27,144 nucleotides of DNA from a bacterium (GTDB taxonomy: Bacteria; Armatimonadota; Fimbriimonadia; Fimbriimonadales; JBAXQP01): positions 1 to 27,144 of the forward strand of contig JBAXQP010000004.1 in assembly GCA_037131655.1 (NCBI GenBank). The letters run 5' to 3'. This document shows positions 14,520-21,992 of this stretch, one piece after another. Position 1 is the stretch's first letter, and each line of letters starts with the position of its first letter. The position numbers and the translations under genes are program-made. The notes beneath the pieces were generated by a model. That model ran no database searches, was not told the origin of the DNA, and saw only the letters and a list, made by a program, of their open reading frames with translations.

Positions 14520-17054
14520 ATGAACATGAACCTAATATCTAATAAAATTAAATTATTCTTCGGTGTCTTGGTTGGGTTATCCCTCCTTGCCACATGTGCA
14601 TTTGCATCTATTGATGGGTACAAGAGTGCTCTTAGCACCACTACTGTCCCCCCCTTCTCAACTGATTATGCCGCGGTTGATATCGACAACGGCATAATTG
14701 GTTTTGCCCAAGGGATTAGTGGTCAGGTTATTTGGGGGGTCCTTGGTGATGTAGCTATTGATGCAGCAGGTAGGATAAGCCTCTATACTGTATTGGGGGC
14801 TGAGCTTGATGCTAATGATAATAATTCAGCATTAACTTGGGGAGCCCCTTATCCAAGCGGTGACTTCGGCTATATATCAGTTGGTGTCACGGATGCTGCA
14901 CAAAAATTTGCGGTGCAACGATACGGCACAGATGAAGGCGGAGCAGGTGGAGGTTGGATTCTGGCTCCATACAAGATGGCTGGCCGTCCTTCTGTCCAAT
15001 CTCACTGGACTGGACCTGGTGGTGTTCAAGTTTGGATGCGTGCCGAGCTAATTCAAGATACTTGGAAATTTAACTTTTGGTTTGAAAATACAGGAGTTGA
15101 TCCGGTTATCGCTCAAGTTCGTTGGGCTGGCTGTATCCAAATGCTTGACCCCAGCACCCCGGTAACTGGCCCGACCGCCTTGGAATATGTGTTGCCGCAA
15201 GGTTTGAGACCTTGGATTCTCGATCATATTCTGTCTTCTCCAAACTTACCGCCGGCGATTGATTTCTTTATTGATAAAACCAAAACAGCGCCTTCGCTTC
15301 ACTTTATCACTCAATCTGATGATATGCACCCTGACCAGGTTGGGATGGATGCTTTGGCTGTAGGTGGTTTGGGAAGAACAGTTGGCGCTATTTGGGGATC
15401 AACGACTTTACCGGATGTCGAAGCATCACCTACTGCCATCGCATTAACATCGTCTGAGATTGTATTGCCAGGCAGATATCATATGACGACAGATGCTGGC
15501 CTGGGAGATCCGACAGGTTTTGATCCGGATGCGGTTATTTATGTGAACCTTGCTACTGGCGTCACAAACGCTTTCAAACCGATGGCGTTAGGTACTGAAG
15601 CGCCACGAATTATAAGTTATAACCCACTAGCTGACCCGAGTTTAAGCCCGAACCCATTTGAAATTATAGCAAGGGTGACCAATCTCTATCAGAAGCCGGA
15701 AGGTCCTGCTGACCTGCAGAATATTTTGGTTTCAATCGACCTTCCTACTGGGTACATCCTTTTGGATAATGATGCTCAGAAGTCGATCGATCGTTTAGCT
15801 CCTAATGAGACACAAGCAGTTAGATGGCGTGTGTATTCAACGGGTGCAAATACTGGAATCGATCAATATCGTGTAGTTGCTTCCGTCCAACAACCATATA
15901 TTAGTAAGATTACTGCTAATAATCTTGTTACCTCTGTTACGGATTCGTTTAAGCTAAGACCACGATGGGTACAGTCGAGTATTCCCTTCGAATTCCCAGG
16001 CGCTCAGCCTTTGTGGACGACATTTGGATTGACTCGCGGTACCACTCGTCAGGTTAGATGGGATCCTGTGCTTGGTCAGTGGACGGGAATAACGCTTAAC
16101 GAACGTGGCCGAGGTTTCTTTGTGAAACTTCAACAAGCATCTTTTGATCTTAGTGTAAAGCTCGCTAATGCCTCAGAACCTACTGGCGAACTTACCCAAA
16201 TATATGCCATACCGCTCGATGATGGCTGGAACCAGATTGGTAACCCATGGTTGTATCCGATTAGTCTGAAGCAATTACAGTTCATTAATCCTGACGACCC
16301 AAGAGATACTCTTTCATTTGACGAGGCGTTAGGGCTTGGGCTAATTCGCAATGCGCTTTGGGATTGGAACCCCGATCTGAATAATGGAATCGGCGACTAT
16401 GTTCTTGCTAACGATCCTTCCTCCAACACGGACGCTGTGCTTGAACCTATGAAGGGCTACTTCATTAAGGTGACCACAGGTCGTGAAAGAAGGCTTCAAG
16501 TTCTCTATCCGTTTGTTTCAATACCAGGCGCTGGTATTGCTACCACTGGTGTTAGTTCGTTAATAACCCGTTCAGTTGTATCTAATGATTGGGCATCACC
16601 TTCACGTAACCAGTGGCGTTTGGGGCTAACAGCGAGAACTGCGAAAGGGGCGAGCAATACAGCCTATTTCGGAGTTTCAAGCACATCTGTTGATGGGTAT
16701 GACGTCAGAGATATCGAGTCACCCCCCTCATTCCCCGGTGGTGTTCAGGTGTTAATTGACCATCGAGCTTGGCCTTCACCAAATTCAGGGTTTTATCGAC
16801 AAGATATCCGTAGCGCTACTACCAGCCGCAACGTCTATAGTATGATTGTTACTACAGATGTTCCGCAGATAGTTAGCCTGAATTGGCTGCGACCTGATGC
16901 TAATATGGCTGGCTACCGAATGAAGCTTGTTGACAAAGTGACTAATAAAACTATTACCATGAGTTCGACGACTTTCTATAGCTTCCGCTCCAATGGAACT
17001 CGTCGCTTTGAAATAATCTTAGAGAAGATAGCTCCTGCAGCAATTCGACGTTAG
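14520..17054 (+). CDS. Exported orphan protein with shared C-terminal module
   Basis: An 844-aa protein whose N-terminus (IKLFFGVLVGLSLLATCAFA) is a clear signal peptide, with possible cleavage after AFA; the Cys at LLATC could suggest a lipobox but the context is imperfect. Residues 30-360 are a glycine- and aromatic-rich beta region that I do not recognise (for example GGGWILAPYKMAG and WKFNFWFENTG). Residues 370-475 look like an Ig/CARDB-type beta-sandwich (FEIIARVTNLYQKPEGPADL, then NILVSIDLPTGYIL and QAVRWRVYSTG). From Phe477 to the end is the C-terminal module shared with the genes at 4216 and 11767 (DDGWNQIGNPW, MKGYFIKV, VDKVTNKTITM). The start ATG 14520 has GAGGAAG just upstream. It is a likely surface protein, possibly a structural or binding component; no enzyme motif is seen. 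Confidence 0.8.
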   Translation: MNMNLISNKIKLFFGVLVGLSLLATCAFASIDGYKSALSTTTVPPFSTDYAAVDIDNGIIGFAQGISGQVIWGVLGDVAIDAAGRISLYTVLGAELDANDNNSALTWGAPYPSGDFGYISVGVTDAAQKFAVQRYGTDEGGAGGGWILAPYKMAGRPSVQSHWTGPGGVQVWMRAELIQDTWKFNFWFENTGVDPVIAQVRWAGCIQMLDPSTPVTGPTALEYVLPQGLRPWILDHILSSPNLPPAIDFFIDKTKTAPSLHFITQSDDMHPDQVGMDALAVGGLGRTVGAIWGSTTLPDVEASPTAIALTSSEIVLPGRYHMTTDAGLGDPTGFDPDAVIYVNLATGVTNAFKPMALGTEAPRIISYNPLADPSLSPNPFEIIARVTNLYQKPEGPADLQNILVSIDLPTGYILLDNDAQKSIDRLAPNETQAVRWRVYSTGANTGIDQYRVVASVQQPYISKITANNLVTSVTDSFKLRPRWVQSSIPFEFPGAQPLWTTFGLTRGTTRQVRWDPVLGQWTGITLNERGRGFFVKLQQASFDLSVKLANASEPTGELTQIYAIPLDDGWNQIGNPWLYPISLKQLQFINPDDPRDTLSFDEALGLGLIRNALWDWNPDLNNGIGDYVLANDPSSNTDAVLEPMKGYFIKVTTGRERRLQVLYPFVSIPGAGIATTGVSSLITRSVVSNDWASPSRNQWRLGLTARTAKGASNTAYFGVSSTSVDGYDVRDIESPPSFPGGVQVLIDHRAWPSPNSGFYRQDIRSATTSRNVYSMIVTTDVPQIVSLNWLRPDANMAGYRMKLVDKVTNKTITMSSTTFYSFRSNGTRRFEIILEKIAPAAIRR

Positions 17055-17099
17055 GCCTATCTTTTGAAAGCAACCGCAAATGCGGCTGATGTAAGATAC

Positions 17100-17132
17100 A
17101 AGGGGGCGGGACGAGTATTGTCTCGCCCCCTT
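17100..17132 (+). terminator. 13-bp GC-rich hairpin after the orphan gene
   Basis: AAGGGGGCGGGAC (17100-17112) pairs with GTCTCGCCCCCTT (17120-17132), with one G-T pair and a seven-base loop. It is GC-rich like an intrinsic terminator but is followed by ATCTATAAG rather than a T-run. It lies 45 bases after the stop codon and 34 bases before the next start. Confidence 0.5.
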
Positions 17133-17166
17133 ATCTATAAGTAGATACTCTTAGAGGAGGGCGCAC

Positions 17167-17850
17167 ATGAAGTTATTTAGCAAAATAGGCGGCTGGCTGC
17201 CGCGAACGATTATCGTTATGCTTGTGTTGTCGTTGGTCTTCACTGTGGCTTGGGGACGCAGCAAGAGCAAAGACCAATTAAAGAATGTTGTTAAGCGCAC
17301 GATGGTCGTATTCCCCATGGATAAAATCAGCGGGGCTAGTATTCCTGATAATGTCGATTTTACCGATATGTCAGGTGGGATATTATTCACATGTTTGTCA
17401 AAAGCAAACTTTAGTACGGTTTATTTATCCCAGTTTAACAAACGCAACCCTTCACTTCAAAGAGCGATTAGCGAGGGACGTTTAAAGAGTGATCAACTCG
17501 AATCACCCTACAATGACGACTTCAGCGGAGAGCGTCGGGCGGTCACACTTGCAAGAGAATGCTATACAAAACTGGCAATGGCTGGAACACTCACCGCTTA
17601 CACTTATGATACAGCTACTCAAACAGTTTCCGTCACTTTGGTTGTTGATGTATTAAGTGTGGTAGACGGAAAAATAGTTGCTTCGAGTGGTCATGCAGGC
17701 AAGGCCACAGCAACTGAAATTGCAGGTGAAGTGAGTGAAGTCACTTTGTTGAAGCTGGCTCTCGAACAAGCATCTGGCTTGATTGCCATTGACGTTAAGA
17801 AGATGTTGGATACACCCCCGAGCGTGACTACTGCTCCACCAAGCAATTAG
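17167..17850 (+). CDS. Small exported protein with a CsgG/TolB-N-like domain
   Basis: A 227-aa protein with a signal peptide (TIIVMLVLSLVFTVAWG, cleavage near residue 31). The mature part begins with a basic stretch and then a strand TMVVFPMDKISGAS, followed by a helical region, a KLAMAGTLTAYTYD strand, VTLVVDVLSVVDGKIV, and a C-terminal helix LLKLALEQASGLIAIDV. The order of elements matches the first half of the CsgG/FlgT-like protein at 9718 (VIDF..., FGQVESV, VVISVRVIDVASG), so I infer the same fold, although identity is low. The tail is Pro/Thr/Ser-rich. The start ATG 17167 has GGAGG six bases upstream. It sits just ahead of the barrel protein gene and may be a periplasmic partner of it. 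No enzymatic motif is present. Confidence 0.7.
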   Translation: MKLFSKIGGWLPRTIIVMLVLSLVFTVAWGRSKSKDQLKNVVKRTMVVFPMDKISGASIPDNVDFTDMSGGILFTCLSKANFSTVYLSQFNKRNPSLQRAISEGRLKSDQLESPYNDDFSGERRAVTLARECYTKLAMAGTLTAYTYDTATQTVSVTLVVDVLSVVDGKIVASSGHAGKATATEIAGEVSEVTLLKLALEQASGLIAIDVKKMLDTPPSVTTAPPSN

Positions 17851-17894
17851 CTCTCGGCCTGATATGTGTGAAATGGAGGCATGGAATTTTCTTT

Positions 17895-19847
17895 ATGCGT
17901 GATACTCGTCACCTATTGAAAATCTGGTTGTTTGCGTTGGTCGTTATTGCTTCAAATGCGATTGCCAGCCCTATAGGAACTGTTCGTATTTCACCTTACC
18001 CGTCGGTCGTTATGGCCGACGGGAAAAGCATTGTAAATATAAGTGTGGATGCGAGAGATCAGGGAGGTCATGCTGTTCCTAATGGAACGCAGGTAACTCT
18101 TACCACGACACTTGGTCAGTTCCGCGAATCAATTGTTTCTTGTACTTCAGGCGTAGCGCGGGCTGTGTTAGTTTCCGGAACAATTTCAGGCAATGCGAAA
18201 ATAACAGCAAGTGTCATGGGTTTAATTACCATCGGTACTGCGGAAGTAGAGTTTGTTAACGACCGCCGGGCAATAAGTGCTGCAAGTGAATATATCGAAG
18301 TAGGAGGCCGTGATTATTTAGCTTATTTCCCAGAACCACGATGGGTTTCTGCAAGCGGTAAGAATAAAGAAGCGTTCATCATATATCGTGATATTGAAAT
18401 TAGAGCGGATGACATGCAGCTCGATGCCGGAAATGAGCGTGTGATTGCTCGAAATGCGGTTGTTAAGTCGCTCGGCAAGACCCTTGAATGTGTGGAGCTT
18501 TCATATCAACTTCGAGCACGGCAAGGGATTGCGGTTACTAACTATGAAGGCCGAACCCAATTAGTCACAATTCGCGGGACGAACATCACTGGAAAACCTG
18601 AATACTTTAACGCGAATGATTTCCACATGCGAGATGACTTGGACACGGTACAGTCATTTATCACTGCACATTACATCACTATCTTCCCCAACAATAAAGT
18701 TCAATTTCACCGTGCTAATATTTATGTGGGCGGAGCAAAGGTGATGTCGCTTCCTCTCTATTCATTCGATATGTGGAGTGCAAGCGGACAATTCTTTTCT
18801 ACCAATCTCATCGGTTTCCAAGATGGGCGATTGTCGTTGGAATTGCCTTTTTATTATATGTTAAGTCCTAAAGGCACAGGTGCTTTGACCTTAAGAACTC
18901 GTCAACAAGCAGGACGTGGATATAGCAGTTCTCACGGCACATTCCTCGACCTGGATCAGTCTTATAGTTCATCGGATAAGTATGATGGGGCATTCAGCTT
19001 AACGAACTTGGCAAGTGGCGATTGGGGCGCTTCATTTCGCCACAATCAACGTTTTGGCGAGAATATGCAGGGCTTCTTCATGGCCGATTTTCCTGAACAT
19101 AAAGGCAGCTTCTTTTCTGCTTCTCTAAATAGGCAATTTAAAGGATTTCATGCGGGCCTAAGCGCTTCTATGCAAAATCAGTTCTCTGGGATTGACCCTG
19201 ATGCAAAACAGTTTGACTTTTCATTAGAGACGGATCCTAGACGAATTAAAGGTACCCCTTTCAATAACACATGGGCGCTTACTTCAAGCTATACACGGAT
19301 GAAAGGATATGATGGTAAGGAGTTTGCCGAGGATGGGGTTGGGCTTCGATGGCGTGGGATGATGAACCCGCTTCGGTTCAGTAAGACTGGCTCCTTGCAG
19401 AGTGGCTTGACCGTCAGTAAGCTTTTTGGAACAAACGCTACCAAGGATGTCGACGTCCTGGCTACCATTTCGAGCACGATGCGTTTGTTCAATACGACTT
19501 CGTTTAATATTGTCTATGACTTCGCGCACGATAGTATGCGTTCTGCGATTATGGGAAGCCATAGATTGTCGGCACAAATTTACTCGACAGCGGGTCCGGT
19601 TCGTCTTTCTCTTATCGGTATTTCCGGATTGGATACGGACTACAACAGCATCTTAACGGATGCCTCCTTTCAAATCTCGCCGTTACTTCGGTTTGGGGCC
19701 AGCTATACTTACCAGAAGTTTGTTGGCTTTGGGGTAGATGACTTTTCGCTCGTACTCGGATACCGGATAGGTTTCCGCGAATTAGCTCTTACTTGGTCAA
19801 AAGAAGCCAAACGTATCAACATTGAGCTATTATCCGCTTCATTCTGA
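17895..19847 (+). CDS. LptD/OstA-like outer-membrane beta-barrel protein with N-terminal Ig-like domain
   Basis: About 650 aa. Signal peptide HLLKIWLFALVVIASNAIA, then an invasin/Big_1-like Ig domain at about 28-121 (VVMADGKSIVNISVDARDQ and GHAVPNGTQVTL), then an OstA/LptA-like region at about 165-300 (IRADDMQLDAGNERVIARNA, and AHYITIFPNNKVQFHRANIY followed by KVMSLPLYSFD, which match the pattern before LptD barrels). The rest, to residue 650, is rich in alternating aromatic beta-strands and ends in a terminal Phe (INIELLSASF), as outer-membrane barrels do. LptD inserts lipopolysaccharide in the outer leaflet; whether this one does so or exports neighbouring cargo is open. Start: ATG 17895 gives a clean signal peptide with GGAGG 15 bases upstream; the in-frame GTG at 17868 has no visible ribosome site and is the alternative. 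It is the last rightward gene of the cluster, converging on the glycosyltransferase gene. Confidence 0.78.
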   Translation: MRDTRHLLKIWLFALVVIASNAIASPIGTVRISPYPSVVMADGKSIVNISVDARDQGGHAVPNGTQVTLTTTLGQFRESIVSCTSGVARAVLVSGTISGNAKITASVMGLITIGTAEVEFVNDRRAISAASEYIEVGGRDYLAYFPEPRWVSASGKNKEAFIIYRDIEIRADDMQLDAGNERVIARNAVVKSLGKTLECVELSYQLRARQGIAVTNYEGRTQLVTIRGTNITGKPEYFNANDFHMRDDLDTVQSFITAHYITIFPNNKVQFHRANIYVGGAKVMSLPLYSFDMWSASGQFFSTNLIGFQDGRLSLELPFYYMLSPKGTGALTLRTRQQAGRGYSSSHGTFLDLDQSYSSSDKYDGAFSLTNLASGDWGASFRHNQRFGENMQGFFMADFPEHKGSFFSASLNRQFKGFHAGLSASMQNQFSGIDPDAKQFDFSLETDPRRIKGTPFNNTWALTSSYTRMKGYDGKEFAEDGVGLRWRGMMNPLRFSKTGSLQSGLTVSKLFGTNATKDVDVLATISSTMRLFNTTSFNIVYDFAHDSMRSAIMGSHRLSAQIYSTAGPVRLSLIGISGLDTDYNSILTDASFQISPLLRFGASYTYQKFVGFGVDDFSLVLGYRIGFRELALTWSKEAKRINIELLSASF

Positions 19848-19857
19848 GGCATTAAAG

Positions 19858-21024
19858 TTAAGAAGTTTTGATTAAGCTTCTGTTTGCATTTGGGGAGAGA
19901 ACACTTTCGTAGACTTCTACTACTCGTCTTGCCATGCTTTGAGGGGTATAAATCACACTTTGATTTGCTGAGTTAGCACTGAATTGCTTGCGAAGAGGCT
20001 CATCATAAATGAGTTTTTCTACGGCTTGTGTAAAAAGTGTCTCTTCGTTTGGAACGACAAATCCGGTTTCGTTTGGCCGCATAGCCTCGCTTGCCCCTCC
20101 CCCTTCAACAGCAACACAAGGTAAGCCATATGTTTGAGCTTCACCGATCACTAGCCCTTGCGTTTCGGACGTCGAGGGGAATACAAAAAGGTCTGCAGCG
20201 GCATAATAACGATTAACTTCCTCGCGTGGCATCCCTCCGACGATATGAACTTGCCGATCGATGCCAAGTTTTTTAGAAAGACGGGCAATGTGATCCAATA
20301 AGGGTCCAGCGCCAACCAGCCACAGGGCACAATTGGGATTTTTATCTAAAATCGGCTTAAGTGATCTTAAGAGGAAAGGCGTATTCTTCTCTAGGGCTAA
20401 TCGGCCAACATAAAGCATCATTAGCGTTCCATCATCAACCCCTAGAGCTTTGCGTTGAACGTGTCTATCAAAGGCAGGCGCTTCAGGGATGGCGGTCGGA
20501 ATAATCGTCGCTGCTTTGGTTACATTGTGAGCACGAAGCGAATCAAGCGCTGCTTGGGAAGGGGTAATTAATGTATCGCATTTTCGATAATAGTATTGCA
20601 AGTAATAACGCAACATAGATCGGACGATGACTTTTGGGATGAAAGGCACGTAATGTATGTAATTTTCATAGAGCGTATGATAGGTGCTGACCAGAGGCAG
20701 GCCCGCGCGTTTGGCCAAGCTACGTGCTGCCATCCCAGTGAAGAATGGCGTATGAGTATGCACTATATCAATGCCGAGCTGGCCGAATGCGTCTATGATG
20801 CGCGGGCTAACTGGCAGAGCCAAAGGATAACGGTATGCAACCGGAGGTTGTATTGAAGGTAGCCGCAACACGTTCGGATCGGTATCTTCATAGCCGCGGA
20901 ACGTAGGTGCAAATATGTACACCTTATGCCCCAAGCCTCTCAGCTCCTTAGCCAATCCACGTACTGCGATACTCACTCCATTTGGAACCGGTAAAAAGCT
21001 GTCACTGAACAGCGCAATTTTCAT
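19858..21024 (-). CDS. Family 4 glycosyltransferase (GT-B fold)
   Basis: A 388-aa cytosolic or membrane-associated retaining glycosyltransferase. The N-terminal motif PVPNGVSIAVRGLAKEL with LGHKVYIFAP is the acceptor-side Rossmann half. HTHTPFFTG (near 90) and TYHTLYENY follow. The C-terminal half has YVGRLALEKN, LWLVGAGPL and the E-x7-E motif SETQGLVIGEA (Glu287 and Glu295), which holds the nucleotide-sugar. Such sequences resemble diacylglycerol glucosyltransferases and PimB-type mannosyltransferases, so the likely acceptor is a lipid or polyprenyl-linked carrier; the sugar cannot be read from sequence. Its ATG overlaps the stop codon of the upstream HTH gene by four bases, so translation is probably coupled. 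TGAGG precedes the start. It is the final gene of the leftward unit. Confidence 0.9.
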   Translation of the reverse strand: MKIALFSDSFLPVPNGVSIAVRGLAKELRGLGHKVYIFAPTFRGYEDTDPNVLRLPSIQPPVAYRYPLALPVSPRIIDAFGQLGIDIVHTHTPFFTGMAARSLAKRAGLPLVSTYHTLYENYIHYVPFIPKVIVRSMLRYYLQYYYRKCDTLITPSQAALDSLRAHNVTKAATIIPTAIPEAPAFDRHVQRKALGVDDGTLMMLYVGRLALEKNTPFLLRSLKPILDKNPNCALWLVGAGPLLDHIARLSKKLGIDRQVHIVGGMPREEVNRYYAAADLFVFPSTSETQGLVIGEAQTYGLPCVAVEGGGASEAMRPNETGFVVPNEETLFTQAVEKLIYDEPLRKQFSANSANQSVIYTPQSMARRVVEVYESVLSPNANRSLIKTS

Positions 21025-21947
21025 AACAGCCTCACACTATTCTTATGTTCTTCAAGAAAACTCACGATATCGGAGAGCTTGAATCGGCGTTGATTGCCGG
21101 CTGTTCGATGGTGATTGAGCCAACCTTTCTCTGTGTAACGGCGAATAGTCGTAGGGCAAACACTCAGCAATAGCGCAGTCTCCTCCAGTGATAGAACAGG
21201 ATCCAGCAATCGAGAGATAAGTTCAGCGCGATTCTTGGTCTTATGACGGCGTCCAGTCGGTTGGGTTTCAGCGTCATAACCGTTTATTGTTGTTAGGAAG
21301 CCGATGTGACGTGTCAATCGTTCCCACATACGGGCGACTTCCTCAGAGACTTGAGGCTCTGCAGTTCGCCATCTAGGTCGAGGAGCGCTTAACGGTGAAG
21401 CTTGATCGCTATTTTTTCGTTTTCGGACAGGCTTATTAATTGGAGGTTCCTTAGCCTTTTCAAAAACCGCTATCTCTTCGATAATCGCTTCCATCTCCCC
21501 TTGCCCAGGATCGGTTACCGGTTTCTTTGATGGCTTTGGTTGAACAGGCAATACTTCAATAGCCTCTTTTTCACTAGGAGAATCATCGAGCCAGGGCATG
21601 TATTGTTCAAGCGAGGGCATGGTGATATCATAAATGGAATCGGGTGTCTTATCTATGCTCGTAGTAATAGACGGTTGTTTAGCTGGCTTGTCCGCTATCG
21701 TCGGCATTTCGGGAATTGGATCCGCTTCCTTCACTTCAATGACTGGAGGAGCTAGGGCAACTGTCGCTTCTTGAACTGTGAAGTAAGCAGAAGGCGGCTC
21801 TGCATGCGCTATTGCGGGCGATGCAGTAGGCTTTTCCGGTTCAACCGTTACTTTCTCCGTTTCAGATGCCTCTTCAGCTTCCTTTGATTGCTCTGTGAAC
21901 TGGCTATCTAAATATTTGTACCACTCATCAATCGAGTTGATTTTCAT
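21021..21947 (-). CDS. Protein with long disordered region and C-terminal MerR/excisionase-like helix-turn-helix
   Basis: 308 aa. Residues 1-20 form a short helix (KINSIDEWYKYLDSQF). Residues 20-235 are dominated by Glu, Pro, Ala, Lys and Val and look disordered. Residues 248-300 form a MerR-type or excisionase-like DNA-binding domain: LSLEETALLLSVCPTTIRRY, then TEKGWLNHHRTAGNQRRF with the wing, and KLSDIVSFLEEH. No effector-binding domain follows, unlike true MerR regulators. The start ATG 21947 has GGAGA six bases upstream. The gene lies between queA (45-base gap) and the glycosyltransferase (4-base overlap). It may regulate this operon or envelope genes, but that is only suggested by position. 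Confidence 0.78.
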   Translation of the reverse strand: MKINSIDEWYKYLDSQFTEQSKEAEEASETEKVTVEPEKPTASPAIAHAEPPSAYFTVQEATVALAPPVIEVKEADPIPEMPTIADKPAKQPSITTSIDKTPDSIYDITMPSLEQYMPWLDDSPSEKEAIEVLPVQPKPSKKPVTDPGQGEMEAIIEEIAVFEKAKEPPINKPVRKRKNSDQASPLSAPRPRWRTAEPQVSEEVARMWERLTRHIGFLTTINGYDAETQPTGRRHKTKNRAELISRLLDPVLSLEETALLLSVCPTTIRRYTEKGWLNHHRTAGNQRRFKLSDIVSFLEEHKNSVRLL

Positions 21948-21992
21948 TTTATGTCTCCAAACAACAAAATGCTAGCTTACTCCATCCTACTC

